NCBI GenBank assembly: GCA_001051155.2
Contig: JYIP02000001.1
Location: forward strand, 3,224,001-3,288,000
DNA length: 64,000 nt
Reading direction: 5' to 3'
DNA from: Chrysoporthe austroafricana
Lineage: Eukaryota > Ascomycota > Sordariomycetes > Diaporthales > Cryphonectriaceae
The notes under the pieces are model-generated. The model was not told the DNA's origin. It saw nothing but the letters and a program-made list of their open reading frames with translations, and ran no database searches. Position numbers and translations under genes: made by a program. Of this stretch, positions 1 through 11,396 are shown piece after piece (position 1 is the first letter of the stretch; every line of letters begins with the position of its first letter).

Positions 1-3000
1 AGCTGCCTTACACATATACAGGTAATCCTCCACATCCTTGTGCATATTATGCACCGCAAGCTGAATCGCGGTTTTATGGTCGGAGTCCCTTGCGTCGATG
101 TCGGCGCCATGGGCGACAAGTGTCCTGACAATTTCAACATACCCCTGAGATGCGGCATGATGTAAGGCAGTTCGATCTTCGCCATCCCTATCATGAATGA
201 GCTGATTCGCCCTCCAAAGCAGAAGTTCCGTCACCTTAACGTGTCCACCAATGATAGCCCAGTAGAGGGCTGTGTGACCGCTATAGTCTCCCTGTTTAGG
301 ATCAACTCCCATGTCGAGGAGCAGCATCACGGCCAAATGCTGTCCTTTGTGAGCGGCGACATGGAGTGGAGTCATCTCACCCTTCTTCGTGGATTTGGTG
401 CTGGCCTTATTGGTGAGTAGAAGCCACATCATAGCAAGCTGGCCCTTCTCTGCCGCCGAGTAAAGAGGCGTGTTGCCTTGCTTGTCAGGCTTGTCTATGT
501 CCGCACCAGCTTGAATCAATAGCCATGCTGTCATACCCTGCCCATATTCAACAGCCCAGCGTAGGGGCGTCCAGCCTTTGGCATCCGGGGCGTTGAGATT
601 AACGTGCTTCTCGATGAGAAATCGTACCAGAGCCTCGCGGCCTTCTCCGGCTGCAATTCTGATGAGACTCCAGTCCTCACCGCCCGAGGGCTCTGGCTCG
701 GTTGATGCATTGTAACTGATGAGCAGTTCAACGGTTCTCCAATGGCCCCGGTCTGCTGCCCAGCGGAGAGCAGTCTCACCCTTCTTGTCTCGCTTATTGA
801 CTTTCGCTCCTGCATCGAGGAGCTTCTGCACAATCCGGGACTGGCCATTCGCAGCAGCATAATGTAATGGTGTCCACTCTCGATATTCGTCTGCCAGGTC
901 GAGTTTAGGTTTCCGTGGGGAGGCAAGTAGGATCTCTACGGAGGCGAGATCTTCATTTGCGACGGCAAGATAGAGTGCTGTTCTCCCTTTGAAGTCTTTG
1001 GCGTTCAAATCGACGCTCTTGTCGATGAGGAATTTCAAGAAGCTGTGCTGTCTGTAAGTAGTAGCCCAGTGGAGCACAGTTTCTTCGTGACCCGTGCAAG
1101 CGTTAATATCAACACTCTTGAGCCGTTTCTCCTTTTTGAAGGCTTTCGAGACCAGACTGACCAAGCCAAAATAGGCGGCAACATGCAACCCGGATACATC
1201 TTTCTCGTCGCGAATCTTGAAGTTGCACATGATCTGCGTCGCATTCTTGAGCCCCTGCGTGTCTGAAAGAAACTTCCAGGCGAGATGATTGATGTTGCCA
1301 GTCACACCGCGTGACAGATGGTGCCCCCAATGATCTGCTGCGTACCTGAGGAATGGATACTCCTCGCATCGGTTCTTTAAATCTTGGAGAGATGGTTCCG
1401 GTTCTGATTTAGAGGATTCTGCGGCGGGTGCGTACTGAAGGCACACTAAACAGGCGTCCGTGATCATGGACTGGGCGCCTACTAGCAATCCGTCTTTCTC
1501 ATTATTGATCAAGTACTCCCTCGCTGTGTCATGTTGTAAAGAGACCGCCCCGGCTTTCTTATCCAAGATCACTATACCGGCACAAACCTCCGACAGGGTG
1601 AATTCGAAGCTAGGAGGAATGAGGGCTGGTGATTTCTTTGGAAGACAGCATTGACGAGATCGAATATCTTCACGGTCGTTGTAAATGGCGATTGCGTGGC
1701 ACAATTCGTCAACCTTGAGCGGCCTTTCGGCATACACCAGCCACGACAAGATGAAGCCAATCTCTCTTGACCTTCCCGATGTACTAGATTGCTTCTTGAG
1801 CCGCTCAATAGCTTGCCTGTAAAACTCGTCTGGAGTCTCGGGAAGATTCTTGGAGCATTTCTCTAACGAAGAGAGGCATTTTTCAAATGTCGAGATCATT
1901 CCACGCGTTGAATGGGCTTTAAGCGACTCCAAATGAAGAGTCGCTAGCAGAAAACTATGCACGTCAATAGTGACTCGACCCAGCCCCAAGTGCTCATTGG
2001 GGCGTTTCATGAAGTGTTGCGTACTTGTTTTTTGATTTCTTGACAATGATGTTCAAGATTTCTTGCATCCTTTCATTCGTTATAACTTCCTTCATATCTG
2101 CATCAAGACATAGATGGGCGCCTAAAGTCTGCTCGAGGTAGTCTTTGATCTCGCTGTCTTGAGCCTTGACTTCTACGACCTCATCAAATGTGAACAAGTT
2201 CTTGTACCTGTCCTTATAGGTCGAGGTGAAAAGCATCTGAACGTTCGAGGGAAGGTTTCGGCAAGCGTTGAGAAACGATACAAGAGTATCGTGTGCGCAC
2301 TGGTCCAGTGCGTCAACAAAGAGAAAAACTCTCTTGTCTGCCCTCAATATCTGTGACTGTAGCATCTCGAGATAACCGTCGGCTGTGGGAGGGGGGAGTG
2401 ACTTCCCAGTGTCTTGATACTTCTTAGTGATTATGTCGGAAACTTCACAGTCATGTTGAAGCAACTGGATGAGAAGGGTTGCGAGCAGGTTTAAAAGGCT
2501 CAGATCTTCCTGTTTATGGCTGTCAAAATAGATATAGATGCAAAGGACATCGCGATTCCACTTAAGCTCCTCGATAACGGCCGACCTGTAGTGTTCAAGC
2601 ACGTCAGTACAGCACTTTCAATTGAGAAATAATATTCAATGCAGTGATTCTGAAACTTTCATCTTGGATTCATGGCCAAGTAGATCGATCCCGTCTCAAA
2701 TGTAAGCGTGGCGCCCAGAAAACCTGGAGTATTCCTTGCTACCTTGGAGCCTGACGGTCCCAGGGGGAGGGATGCTAGCTTGAATCCAATGAGAAGCATG
2801 CAAGGAAATGGAAGAGGAAAGAGAGGACGCTGATGGAAAGAAATAAATCAATTTTCTGACATGAGAACCGTCTTGCCGGTGCCAACTGCAAATGTGTTAG
2901 AATACCACAATATGTATTAGAAAAAACAAGATGATGGGGATAAATCATACGGCTCCCGTGACATAACATAACCCTTGATTTTCCTTGTCTCCAGATTTTG

Positions 3001-3971
3001 AACTGGGGAAGCTCCATAAACCACTTTCCCACCTCAGGCGTCTTCGTGACACTCAGGGTTTGCTGTTGAACCTCCCGAAATGGGAGAAATTGTGTGCAAC
3101 CGCGGAGCCATTTGATGGCAGCTTGACATTGGGATCCACCTGACAGGTCAGAATTGTAATGGTCAATATCTATAAATTGGGAATTCAAAACTGCATCTCA
3201 CCAGTATGACTCTGGTAATTATGAACTACCGAACCCGCCGGAGAAGAGTTAGCCTATCTATGTACCAGATGTGTCTTTGCCGTCCCTCTTCTTGTCCGCC
3301 TGTTCAGGACTCATACCAGTATTGCCGAAATTGGAGAAGCTACCACCACTACCCGTCAAGTTGTGGATATGGTTGGAATCGACGTAGCTATCTCCCTCAT
3401 GGATACCAGCGAAAACTCCCTTCGCATGATCTCGTACCTGAACACCGCCCTGGTTGTTGCCCTCGCTCTCACACTCCTCGTCAGACAAGGAATGGGGCAC
3501 AATGCTGTCAACCTGTTGAATAGCACTGTGGAGTTGAGCATTCATCCCAACCCAAACGGAAAGGAGCTGCAAACTCTCGAGAATATCATGCATCAAGTCC
3601 TCGACGCGACCCTTACTGCCCTTGCCGAGACGTACGACGGCCTTGCGGTAGAACTGCTTGAGGGAGCCCCAGGCCTTCACCTCACTCTCGTCGGAGGGCA
3701 TGAGATCCAGAACCTTTTGTAGGATACTCTGAAGCTCTTCAGCATTCTCCTTGCATTTCTCGACGGCCTTCTCAGCCTTCTCTCGCTCATCTGGGGGTTG
3801 TTTCCGGACTAAGCTTTGGGCCGCCTTTAGGATCTCTTTCGCAAGACCGAGCTTATCATCAATTTCCTTAAAGGCTTTGTGGAGGCCATTGATGTCCTTG
3901 ATCTTTTCATACAGCGTGATGATGTCTCCACAGATTCCAAGCGTCGTAGTAATACCGCTGTATATATCCAT
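1..3971 (-). CDS. NLR-type STAND protein: SesA-like N-domain, NACHT, ankyrin repeats (3' end outside window)
   Basis: Fungal NOD-like receptor, probably acting in self/non-self recognition or programmed cell death. Exons by phase: 3971-3266, 3190-2951, 2885-2861, 2585-2025, 1954-<1, with introns of 75, 65, 275 and 70 nt; 1162 codons are visible with no stop. Residues 1-160 look like the SesA/NACHT_N domain; about 160-235 is a Gly/Asn-rich linker. The P-loop GTGKT is at 317-321 and the Walker B motif VFLFVDALD ends near 418. At least 12 ankyrin repeats run from about residue 760 to the window edge (examples TPLHYAAANGQ, TALHHAASQGY). The start is the ATG at 3971 (GCCATGG context); an in-frame start at 4034 is possible. 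The repeats are well diverged from each other. I infer the role from family knowledge; the exon joins restore exact family continuity (KTVLM-SAVIEEL, KSKN-NFLLATLHLESL). Confidence 0.88.
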
Positions 3972-5349
3972 GGCGATTGGGTTATGCGCTGTCCTTGTGT
4001 GTTGCAGAGGTAGAACTGAGGTAGAGCTGCGCACAGTGTTATTTGAGTGTTCTCCAGAAAATATGATGAGAGAGTAAATAAACGCACTTACGTAGGTAGA
4101 TGAGGGTATTAGTAGACTTCAATTGTCTTCACAGAGCCCCACTTGAACAATTCGGCTCGCTGGGCTCCACGGGTCCGGAGGATTTACATATATAGTGTTG
4201 CGGGAACAAATATCCCTTAACACGCTCATCAGGCTAATCCCAGGCATATCTCTAACACCAGGATTGGTCAATTTGAAGCCACTGTACTACCCCAATAAGG
4301 CTCTGGGAGCCTTGCGGCTGAATTCCGTTCCAGTCGGCAACTTTTTAACTTCGGCAATGTGTAGAAATGACGGACGCCATTTATCTAAGCGCAAAAATGG
4401 GGTCAGCCGCCAAGTGTTGACACGTCATAATGCTTGCGTACAAGCCGAACTATAGATCTTTGAGGCATTTAAAGGCATTCATTCGCATTTCAGGCCTATC
4501 AAGCGAATACAATTGGTATAGATACTTGAGGGCGAAGCAGACACAGCCCTCCGAGCCATTGCTGCATCTGTACGATACTACCTAAGTACTAGCAAGGCTC
4601 CGAACTTGCGACTAGGGGTTATTAAAAGGATGACGTACGGATCATCTGGCCCACAGCCCAGCTGAATGCATATAGTTTGCGGTTGTATTACCTTCCCAAG
4701 TAGCACATTCCCACATCTGGTTGACTCGATTCCCAATGCAGCGGAGACAATGACGGGAATCAAATGGAACTCTGAATCAGAAATCCTGTGTATTCTAGTG
4801 TCCTACTCATTGGATATAACGAGGCTTTGTTCGATATGAGGTAATAGCTTATCCGAGAGGGTACAGCTTGTACATGCTCACTAATTACCTAAGTAGCCTA
4901 GCCCTTAGGCATATTTCTATCGAGGCGCCTACACACTTTGGAATCGGCTTCTCCACTTTGACGCATGCTGACACGCATCAGCTTTCCTATAGTTCTCAAG
5001 CCACATTTATCCCTTAATCTGCCATGATTGATCGAACAGACGGACTCGGTCGCTACCATGGCTGCCCTGGCAGCCTTCTATTGCCTTATTTGTACCCAAG
5101 GCATAATTTGGAGAGGCCTCCTATAAGCACCAGGCTCTAGGTCCACTGGAGCTAAAACTTGTTCCACAAAGCCTTGCTTGCTACACAAGTTGAACGGCTG
5201 GCCCCAGAGGCCAGAATTCTCGAGTACGACACTAACAAAGGCAAGTTTGTTCTACCAATTTGTTGTAGGGCCTCCAAAACTATTGTGCTTTCCAATGGCC
5301 TGGCCCCTGCGAACGAGGACAGCAGCGTGCGAGGCAAAAGCCTAGCAAG
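3972..5349. other. Gene-free gap upstream of the NLR gene
   Basis: Only short open frames without coding character were seen. The region is moderately A+T rich and contains two copies of the palindrome TACCTAAGTA (4579-4588 and 4886-4895). It should include the promoters of the NLR gene and of the next plus-strand gene. Confidence 0.6.
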
Positions 5350-7122
5350 ATGGGCTCGAGGCCCCACCGCCAGTCAGGCTCATATCGGCCACACATCGAG
5401 TATCAGTCATTTAGAGGGGATTTAAGTGATACAAGCGACTCGAGCGATTGGAGCTCTACAGACTCACATATACAGAGCCAGAATGTGAGGCCAAGACGTT
5501 ATTCCACAGGTCGAAGAGCGAACGCTAGCTATAACAATCGACATGGCCCGTTACCAGATAACCCATTCCAGCCTTTTTCATCTCGCCAATATTACGACCA
5601 AAGCCATCCCCGTGGGAACCTTGTATTTACTGGAAATAACTGGCGCTATAAACAATCCGGTGGTCTCCCAGCTCAAGGCTCCTTTCCCCGCTCAGTTAAT
5701 CCTCCTCCCCCGGTTCAACCTCACGCTCCTCATCTTTCGGTTGGACACCAGAACGCCAATGAAGGCTGGGCTGCTCCTCAGAGATCCCACGAAACTTCAG
5801 CCTTCCCCGCAGATTATGAAGCTAGTCGGTTCCAGCATCAGACACGGCAATATGAGTCTAGGCCTACCTACATTCGTCCCACCGTGTCATTCGACCGTCC
5901 GAAAGTGCCACCAAATCACAATGAGGAGCATGTGAGGGTTCGATCTCGCGACTATAATTTCTACGACGATAGAGAAAGGCGAGAAGTGGAACGAGATATG
6001 AGGGAGGAAGAGATGATGGAGAGGGAGAGAGTGAGGGATATGAGGGATGTGAGGGAGAGGAGGGAGAGGGAGAGGGAGAGGGAGAGGGAGAGGGAGAGAG
6101 ATACAAGAATTTATCTCGAGGAACAAGAGGAGCAAGAGTACAATGAAAGAATTGCTCAAGAAGCATGGAAGAAAGCAAGGCAAAGAGCGGAAATGCAACA
6201 GAAGCAAGAGGACGAAGAAGCCGCCGCCGCCGAGAGAGCCCGGAGAAGAGACTTGGAAGACTTTTTTGAGCGAAAGATGAACCAATTTAAAGACGAAGGC
6301 CACAAAGGACTCGGACGGCAAGATGACAATCGATATGGAAATCAGCGATTCGAGCAGGTAGGGAACACAAAATATCTTGGAATAGGCGGAGTGCCAGTGA
6401 CTTACTGATTCCAGACACAGGCCCTGGAGGACTTTTCAATCCCACTGCGTAAAAGAGAGAGTTCTTCTAGCCAACTTCTCGCAGAGTTTGGTAAACTCAA
6501 ACTGGCCGAGCTCCTCGACCTTGACAGCCAGCAGGAGATGCGATGGATTTTTGAAAGACCTCGAAGGAGCTTTACCAACGCCGGCCGAACAAGAGGCACC
6601 AGCAGCGGAAGCCTTGATCCTGCTACTGGAGGGCCAATTTTTCAGGTTGGAGCTGAACAGCTACGTAAAATAATGGGTGATGTTGTCGTGGACGTAATCG
6701 ATCAACTTGGCATGGATAGAATATCCAGCACTAGGCAGTCAGTCCACAAATCGGACTCCGAGGACGCGCCTGTATCAGGGAATAAACAACGAGATGACCC
6801 AGTGTCAGGCGGATACAGATATACGGACAGGCCGACGTCCAGGTCCAGCTCGCGAGGCCAGTCCTCGATACACTCGGCCGGCATGCAATATTCCTACGTC
6901 AGCGCAGACCAAAGACAGAGAAGACCCACACAGCCGGGAGGCGCCCCTGGTGGTGGACACGGAACCGAGAAGCCAGTAAGGGAACGCGGACCGCGAGTTC
7001 AGGAAAGAACCAGCAGGGGAGACCGTCGAGATCTGGCACGGGAGGGTGTACACTCGTCGGAGGACTTGGGAAATGGAGATGTGTATCCACGCCAGCGACG
7101 GCCTTACCGGTACGGAAGATAG
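5350..7122 (+). CDS. Unknown low-complexity protein with charged coiled coil
   Basis: Exons 5350-6357 and 6415-7122 (57-nt intron, GTAGGG...TTCCAG) give 571 aa. I do not recognise a family. The N-terminal 200 residues are rich in Ser, Arg, Pro, Gln and Tyr. Residues about 210-325 are a highly charged Arg/Glu segment predicted to be helical, containing a pure Arg-Glu alternation coded by a GGGAGA repeat. The part after the intron has a short folded-looking stretch (FGKLKLAELLDL; QLRKIMGDVVVDVIDQL) and then another Arg/Ser/Gly-rich disordered tail ending RRPYRYGR. The start is the ATG at 5350; an upstream exon cannot be excluded. Composition resembles RNA-binding or nuclear-speckle proteins, but that is only inference. 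Confidence 0.7.
6052..6102 (+). repeat. GGGAGA hexanucleotide microsatellite inside a coding exon
   Basis: About seven near-perfect copies of GGGAGA, in frame with the unknown coiled-coil gene, encode alternating Arg and Glu. Copy-number change in steps of six bases would lengthen or shorten the charged helix without a frameshift. Confidence 0.85.
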
Positions 7123-7652
7123 CACCCGTAATGCCTAATACCTAGTTTATCATGACTATTGGTTAAGTAGAACAGCGTGACATAAGAACGACCATGACTC
7201 TTCAAGTGCCGGCCCCGGGGCCACATCTTTTGCTCGATTGATCTTCCTGCGCGGCCCCGCGAATCTAGAAAGGCTTCGCCATGTACCCGAGGAAACACAT
7301 AAAGTTATGTAGAGGCGGATGTCATCCGAAAATGTGCGGTAAATGTCATCAAGAGCCCGACGGCCCGGCTAACATATATATCATGGCCAGTTTCTGGTGA
7401 CCGAGGTATACTGGGACTAATTGAGCGGCTGGACCCCAAGCGAATGCCGTCTACAATCAAGTTAGAGAAAGCTGCTCATCATTTGTTGGTCCTCATCTAG
7501 GCCTGATGATCTTGGAACTACCGGTCTCTGTTCAGTGCAGAGCGTAACGCAGGGCGCTGGCGGGTGAGTCACAGATGAATACTATCAGAAACAGGCAGTC
7601 TTCGCACAGATACATAACCAAGCCTCCGGAAGATATTTACAAGCCTCCTAAA
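7123..7652. other. Gap between unknown gene and tRNA
   Basis: No coding frame with family signal. It holds the 3' flank of the upstream gene and the 5' flank of the tRNA; nothing else was recognised. Confidence 0.5.
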
Positions 7653-7735
7653 GTCCGTGTAGTATAGTGGTGAGTACGTCGCATTGTGGTAATATCACAT
7701 CTGCGGAGTCCCATGTTCGACTCATGGCACGGACA
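7653..7735 (+). tRNA. tRNA-His (anticodon GUG) with an 11-nt intron
   Basis: A full cloverleaf can be drawn. The acceptor stem GTCCGTG pairs with CACGGAC over 7 bp, and the discriminator is A. The D-arm lies in TAGTATAGTGGTGAGTAC. The anticodon stem TCGCA pairs with TGCGG, and the T-arm is CCATG-TTCGACT-CATGG. The space between the anticodon-stem halves is 18 nt instead of 7, so an 11-nt intron sits after position 37, the canonical place for eukaryotic nuclear tRNA introns; the loop then reads TTGTGG...C with anticodon GTG. This explains the length of 83 bases rather than 72. A discriminator A fits eukaryotic tRNA-His, which gains G-1 after transcription. Confidence 0.9.
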
Positions 7736-7741
7736 GACTTC

Positions 7742-7755
7742 TTTTGGCTCTTTTT
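7742..7755 (+). terminator. RNA polymerase III T-run terminators of the tRNA gene
   Basis: Runs of four and five T (7742-7745 and 7751-7755) begin 7 nt after the tRNA discriminator base, as expected for Pol III termination. Confidence 0.75.
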
Positions 7756-9100
7756 GGCTGGGCGAGATGACTTGACGTCCTGACCCACACAATTAACGCC
7801 AACTCTTATGCTTGAACGTTAATTAGACCAAATAACTCCACAGGGAACAGGTATAGAGAGCGGAGCGAGGCGTGGGAAACGTGAACAAGGGCTCGGTTTG
7901 GAAAGCGTGTTTGCAGTGACACCAAACTCGTGATACCCAAGGATGAGTTGCGGTGGCCTATGATTGACCAGACTTAGCAGTAGATGCAGCCACCAATCTG
8001 ATCGCATGAAAGGCTAGCAAATGATTGATATCTGATAAGAGTAAACGTCTAGTTCAAACATGAGGCTAGACGATTCTTCTTCTATGTCCGAGGATGATGT
8101 CGTGCATCGCATGCTGCCTAATCAATGTCTGAACTTCCTCAACAGAACCTTCGCCTTCAATCCTCCCAGGTAATTCCTCAGATAAGTTCTGAATGAGTAT
8201 CTGTTGATGTCTCAGGAAGAATCTGTATTGTTTGCCGTATCATTTTAGATTCATCACGTCGCCCAGATGCTTTTGTACAATTTTATTCATCGACGATATA
8301 GGGCTACGCCTCGGCAATTTAGTACAAAAGTGGTGGACTGCGTTATTATCTCCCTCAGCTCTGGCCTCAGCTCTGGCTAATTTGGCTCAAAAAGCGGCGA
8401 AGTACAACAGGCCTGTATTTAAATAGTATGACTACTATCCACCCACAAGTTCTCCAACCTTGCCCTGTTCTTGTGTCCTTTGAACCCTCTCGAGGGGCGC
8501 TATAGTCAACGTCGCAGGATCGGCGACGGACTGGATGATACCGCTTCTAATGACGTCCCTGAATCCTCAACCGTGGATGCTCGGTTCGCAGTAGTTCGTT
8601 AATAAGTAGCTGCATGGAGCCCAACTGCGATATTACGAAGAGGGGAATCATCGCGGTTCAACCGTACTAGCCATTGTCAAAATCACATGGAAGTCCATGC
8701 TTTTCTTCAACCCTTTCATCCATGCATAATACCTTCACGAAGGTCAGACTTCTTGGAAAATGTTGAGGCGTAGTCCTCCATCTCGTCTCTCGCTTTGGGA
8801 ACGCCCCGGCCTCGCCCTGCCTGCACCTTTAGGGTTGGGGTCTTCTCCGCACCTGTCTCCGCCTCCGCTTACGCCGAACGGCGAACAGCCCCGAGCTCGA
8901 TAGCTTCAACGCGAGATCCGGCCGGAGATCCGGCGTCAGTTCGCAACAGCAAAGAAAAAAAAAGAAATAGCACATTTATAAAAGAGCCCTTTGGATCTGG
9001 CGTGAAATCCCTGCCTATCGCTTGATGGCCTCATAAATTGGTATCGTACGCTTTGGTCTCCTTTGACGCTTGGTTCTGGCCTATTCATCAACCCCATCGC
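7756..9100. other. Gap between tRNA-His and methyltransferase gene
   Basis: No convincing gene. A 54-codon minus-strand open stretch ending with a stop at 8066-8068 looks faintly coding, with an acceptor-like CAG before it at about 8228. No matching upstream exon was found, so it is not called. Confidence 0.5.
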
Positions 9101-10060
9101 ATGATTCGCACCAGCAGACTGAACAACATGCTTCTCAGGATTCCCAGGAGATTTCCGCTTCCCACTTATACGCCCTCGAATACCAGCATCCGCTGTTTCT
9201 CGTCCATATCCTCCGCCTGCTTCAGAATGTCACAGGAGCACCAGCAGAGTACCGCCCAGGCCAGCCAGGACTGGTCAGCCAGCCAGTACCTCAAGTTCGG
9301 CAACGAGCGGACCCGCCCCGTGTATGACCTCGTCGCCAACATCCCGCTCCAGAAACCCCGGCGCATCGTCGACCTAGGCTGCGGGCCCGGGAACTCAACG
9401 GCTGTGCTGGCCTCGCGATGGCCCGACGCACACCTCTCCGGCATGGACTCGTCACCTGACATGCTCAACAAGGCCCGGTCGAACCTGCCAGGCGTGACCT
9501 TCGCGCAGGGCGACCTCCACACCTACGAGCCGGAGCCCGGCGTGGACCTGCTCTTCAGCAACGCCGTGTTCCACTGGCTGCGGAGGGAACAGCGCATCCC
9601 GACCGTCCTGCGGCTGTTGGGGAGCCAGGGAGCGGGAGGGGTGTTCGCGTTCCAGGTGCCGGACAATTACGAGGAGCCGTCACACAAGGCCATGAGGGAG
9701 ACGGCTCTGCTCGAGGGGCCGTGGACCCAGTACTTCAAGGAGCTATCGGCTGAGAAGCGGCCGGATCTGGATCCCATCGAGACGCCCGAGGAGTGGTACG
9801 ACGCGCTGAAGCCTTTCTGCGAGACGGTGGACATATGGCATGTGCTGTATCAACACGTTATGGAGTCGCCAGCTTCGATCGTGGAGTGGGTGAAGGGGAC
9901 GGGTTTGATGCCCTTCCTGAACCTCCTGCCGACACAGGAGATCAAGGACGCGTACCTGAAGGCTTATGAGCTGAGGCTCAGTGAGATGTACCCGAGATTG
10001 GCAGACGGAAAAGTCATGTTGAGATACCCGAGGTTGTTTGTGGTTGCGACAAGGAAGTGA
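9101..10060 (+). CDS. Trans-aconitate methyltransferase-like SAM-dependent methyltransferase
   Basis: Single exon, 319 aa from the ATG at 9101. The body matches the Tam/TMT1 family, which methylates trans-aconitate and related acids with S-adenosylmethionine. It shows motif I VDLGCGPGNST, the motif II region LSGMDSSPDML, DLLFSNAVFHWL, then FQVPDNYEEPSH and a C-terminal substrate region with PTPEEWY-like content. The open frame reaches back to 9038, but only through a TTG codon. Translation from 9101 adds 42 residues rich in Arg, Ser and Leu without acids, ending in RCFSS, which looks like a mitochondrial presequence. A second ATG at 9227 (MSQEHQQ) starts exactly at the conserved body, so cytosolic and mitochondrial forms are both possible. 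Confidence 0.88.
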   Translation: MIRTSRLNNMLLRIPRRFPLPTYTPSNTSIRCFSSISSACFRMSQEHQQSTAQASQDWSASQYLKFGNERTRPVYDLVANIPLQKPRRIVDLGCGPGNSTAVLASRWPDAHLSGMDSSPDMLNKARSNLPGVTFAQGDLHTYEPEPGVDLLFSNAVFHWLRREQRIPTVLRLLGSQGAGGVFAFQVPDNYEEPSHKAMRETALLEGPWTQYFKELSAEKRPDLDPIETPEEWYDALKPFCETVDIWHVLYQHVMESPASIVEWVKGTGLMPFLNLLPTQEIKDAYLKAYELRLSEMYPRLADGKVMLRYPRLFVVATRK

Positions 10061-11262
10061 GTGCTCGTCCTGGTGGACGTAAGAAAACATTGTCCTTGGC
10101 ATCGAATATGCATGTGTAGATACATCTCGGTCGACCAACCTTGTCCCATTATCACATCCAACGTATGCGTGCACCGTTGTTCAACATCGCCGTGCCCGCT
10201 CGCCATCAACCCCGGGTTACCGGAGGTCGATGATGCTAGTCATTCGATCTAATCAAGCGCTGCCAGCCGTCAGCCCTGACAGCCCTGTCTGGAGTCGACT
10301 TTCGCAAAAACGGGCGCTGAGTTGCGGGATTAGGCAGCAAAGCCTGGTGGGAAGGGGGCAGGCTTTGGCTCTGCACTATCGTCGTACACGCCACCGAGAG
10401 GCCGCAAAGGACAAGTGTGCTTGCGGAGTGACAAGATTTACCAATGTCATTGGCGAAATGGTCGACGACTCATGGAAAATAGAAGGCTGTAGAGGAAGCT
10501 TTCTGTTGATGTCAACGTGGCCAAACCGAACTTTATCCAAGACTTGGAGAGCGAGACAGGCAAGTGTATTTTGGTAAAGACTGAGGAGGAAAGGGTAAAG
10601 ATGGAGGGAAAAGAAAACGAAGAGAAAAGGAACCGGGAGAGGGGAGGGGAACCTTCTGCATAAGCACGCAGTGCGACTCGAGCGTATGAAGCCAGCACTA
10701 CTTCCCCTGCCTGCATATCAAAAGCCTCTGCGACCTGCGAGCGCATTGGCCACCCGTTTCACATATTAAGACAATGTCGGCGACGAATTGGTTGCTACGA
10801 CGTGAGAGTGACTGTCTTCCTTCTCGTCCTCTTCCCAACTTGGCGGACAAGGCGTACGTAGAGCGACACCACGGAAAATTCGTTGACCATGCCTGTAATG
10901 TCATGAGATAGGAAAAAATATGATGCCAAGTGACAGCCCAGGCTCTCCGTGCTCAGGTGTAGACCTCTGCAAGAGTTCTAGAGTAGTATAGCAAGGTCGC
11001 ACAGCAGGATGATGACTTCCCGAGAAAGGTGCTGCGGAACTCCGCACTGAGCAGTATTTGCAACACACCCTGTTAGAAATGTATCACGAAGACGAGCAAT
11101 TTTGAAGGTTATACTCTTGTTTACCGAGGTCCTTCTGTGTGTAATTCTTATGGGGGATGTGAATGAGTAAATCTCGCACGCAACACCGTAGGACATAACA
11201 GTCTTGTTTACAGTCTTTTGAATGTTATTAGACTCAAACTAGCTGTTGCACGCCTCAAGCTC
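10061..11262. other. Gap between convergent methyltransferase and splicing-factor genes
   Basis: Contains the 3' flanks of the two convergent genes. A purine-rich tract lies at about 10577-10652. Small open frames here lack coding signs. Nothing else was recognised. Confidence 0.5.
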
Positions 11263-11396
11263 CCTGCAGAGCCAGCTGGCTAGGTACGGAGATGGTACTG
11301 AGTGAGATTTCTGGTAATCCAGGGATGATACTGCGTGAGGCACGAGAAATTTCTCACGCAGTACCATCTCCGTATCTAGCCAGCTGGCTTTGCAGG
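11263..11396. repeat. Inverted repeat covering the 3' end of the WW/FF gene
   Basis: The arm 11263-11311 is the reverse complement of 11346-11396, with about three mismatches and a 2-nt indel, separated by a 34-nt spacer. The second arm is the last roughly 14 codons and stop codon of the neighbouring minus-strand gene. The first arm is an inverted copy of them just downstream. A shorter nested inverted repeat (TACTGCGTGAG at 11329-11339 against 11352-11362) allows an alternative fold. Confidence 0.9.

Noticed and set aside
8066..8242. Short minus-strand coding-looking tail (ends with a stop at 8066-8068)
   Set aside because: No upstream exon, start or family could be found; too short to call.
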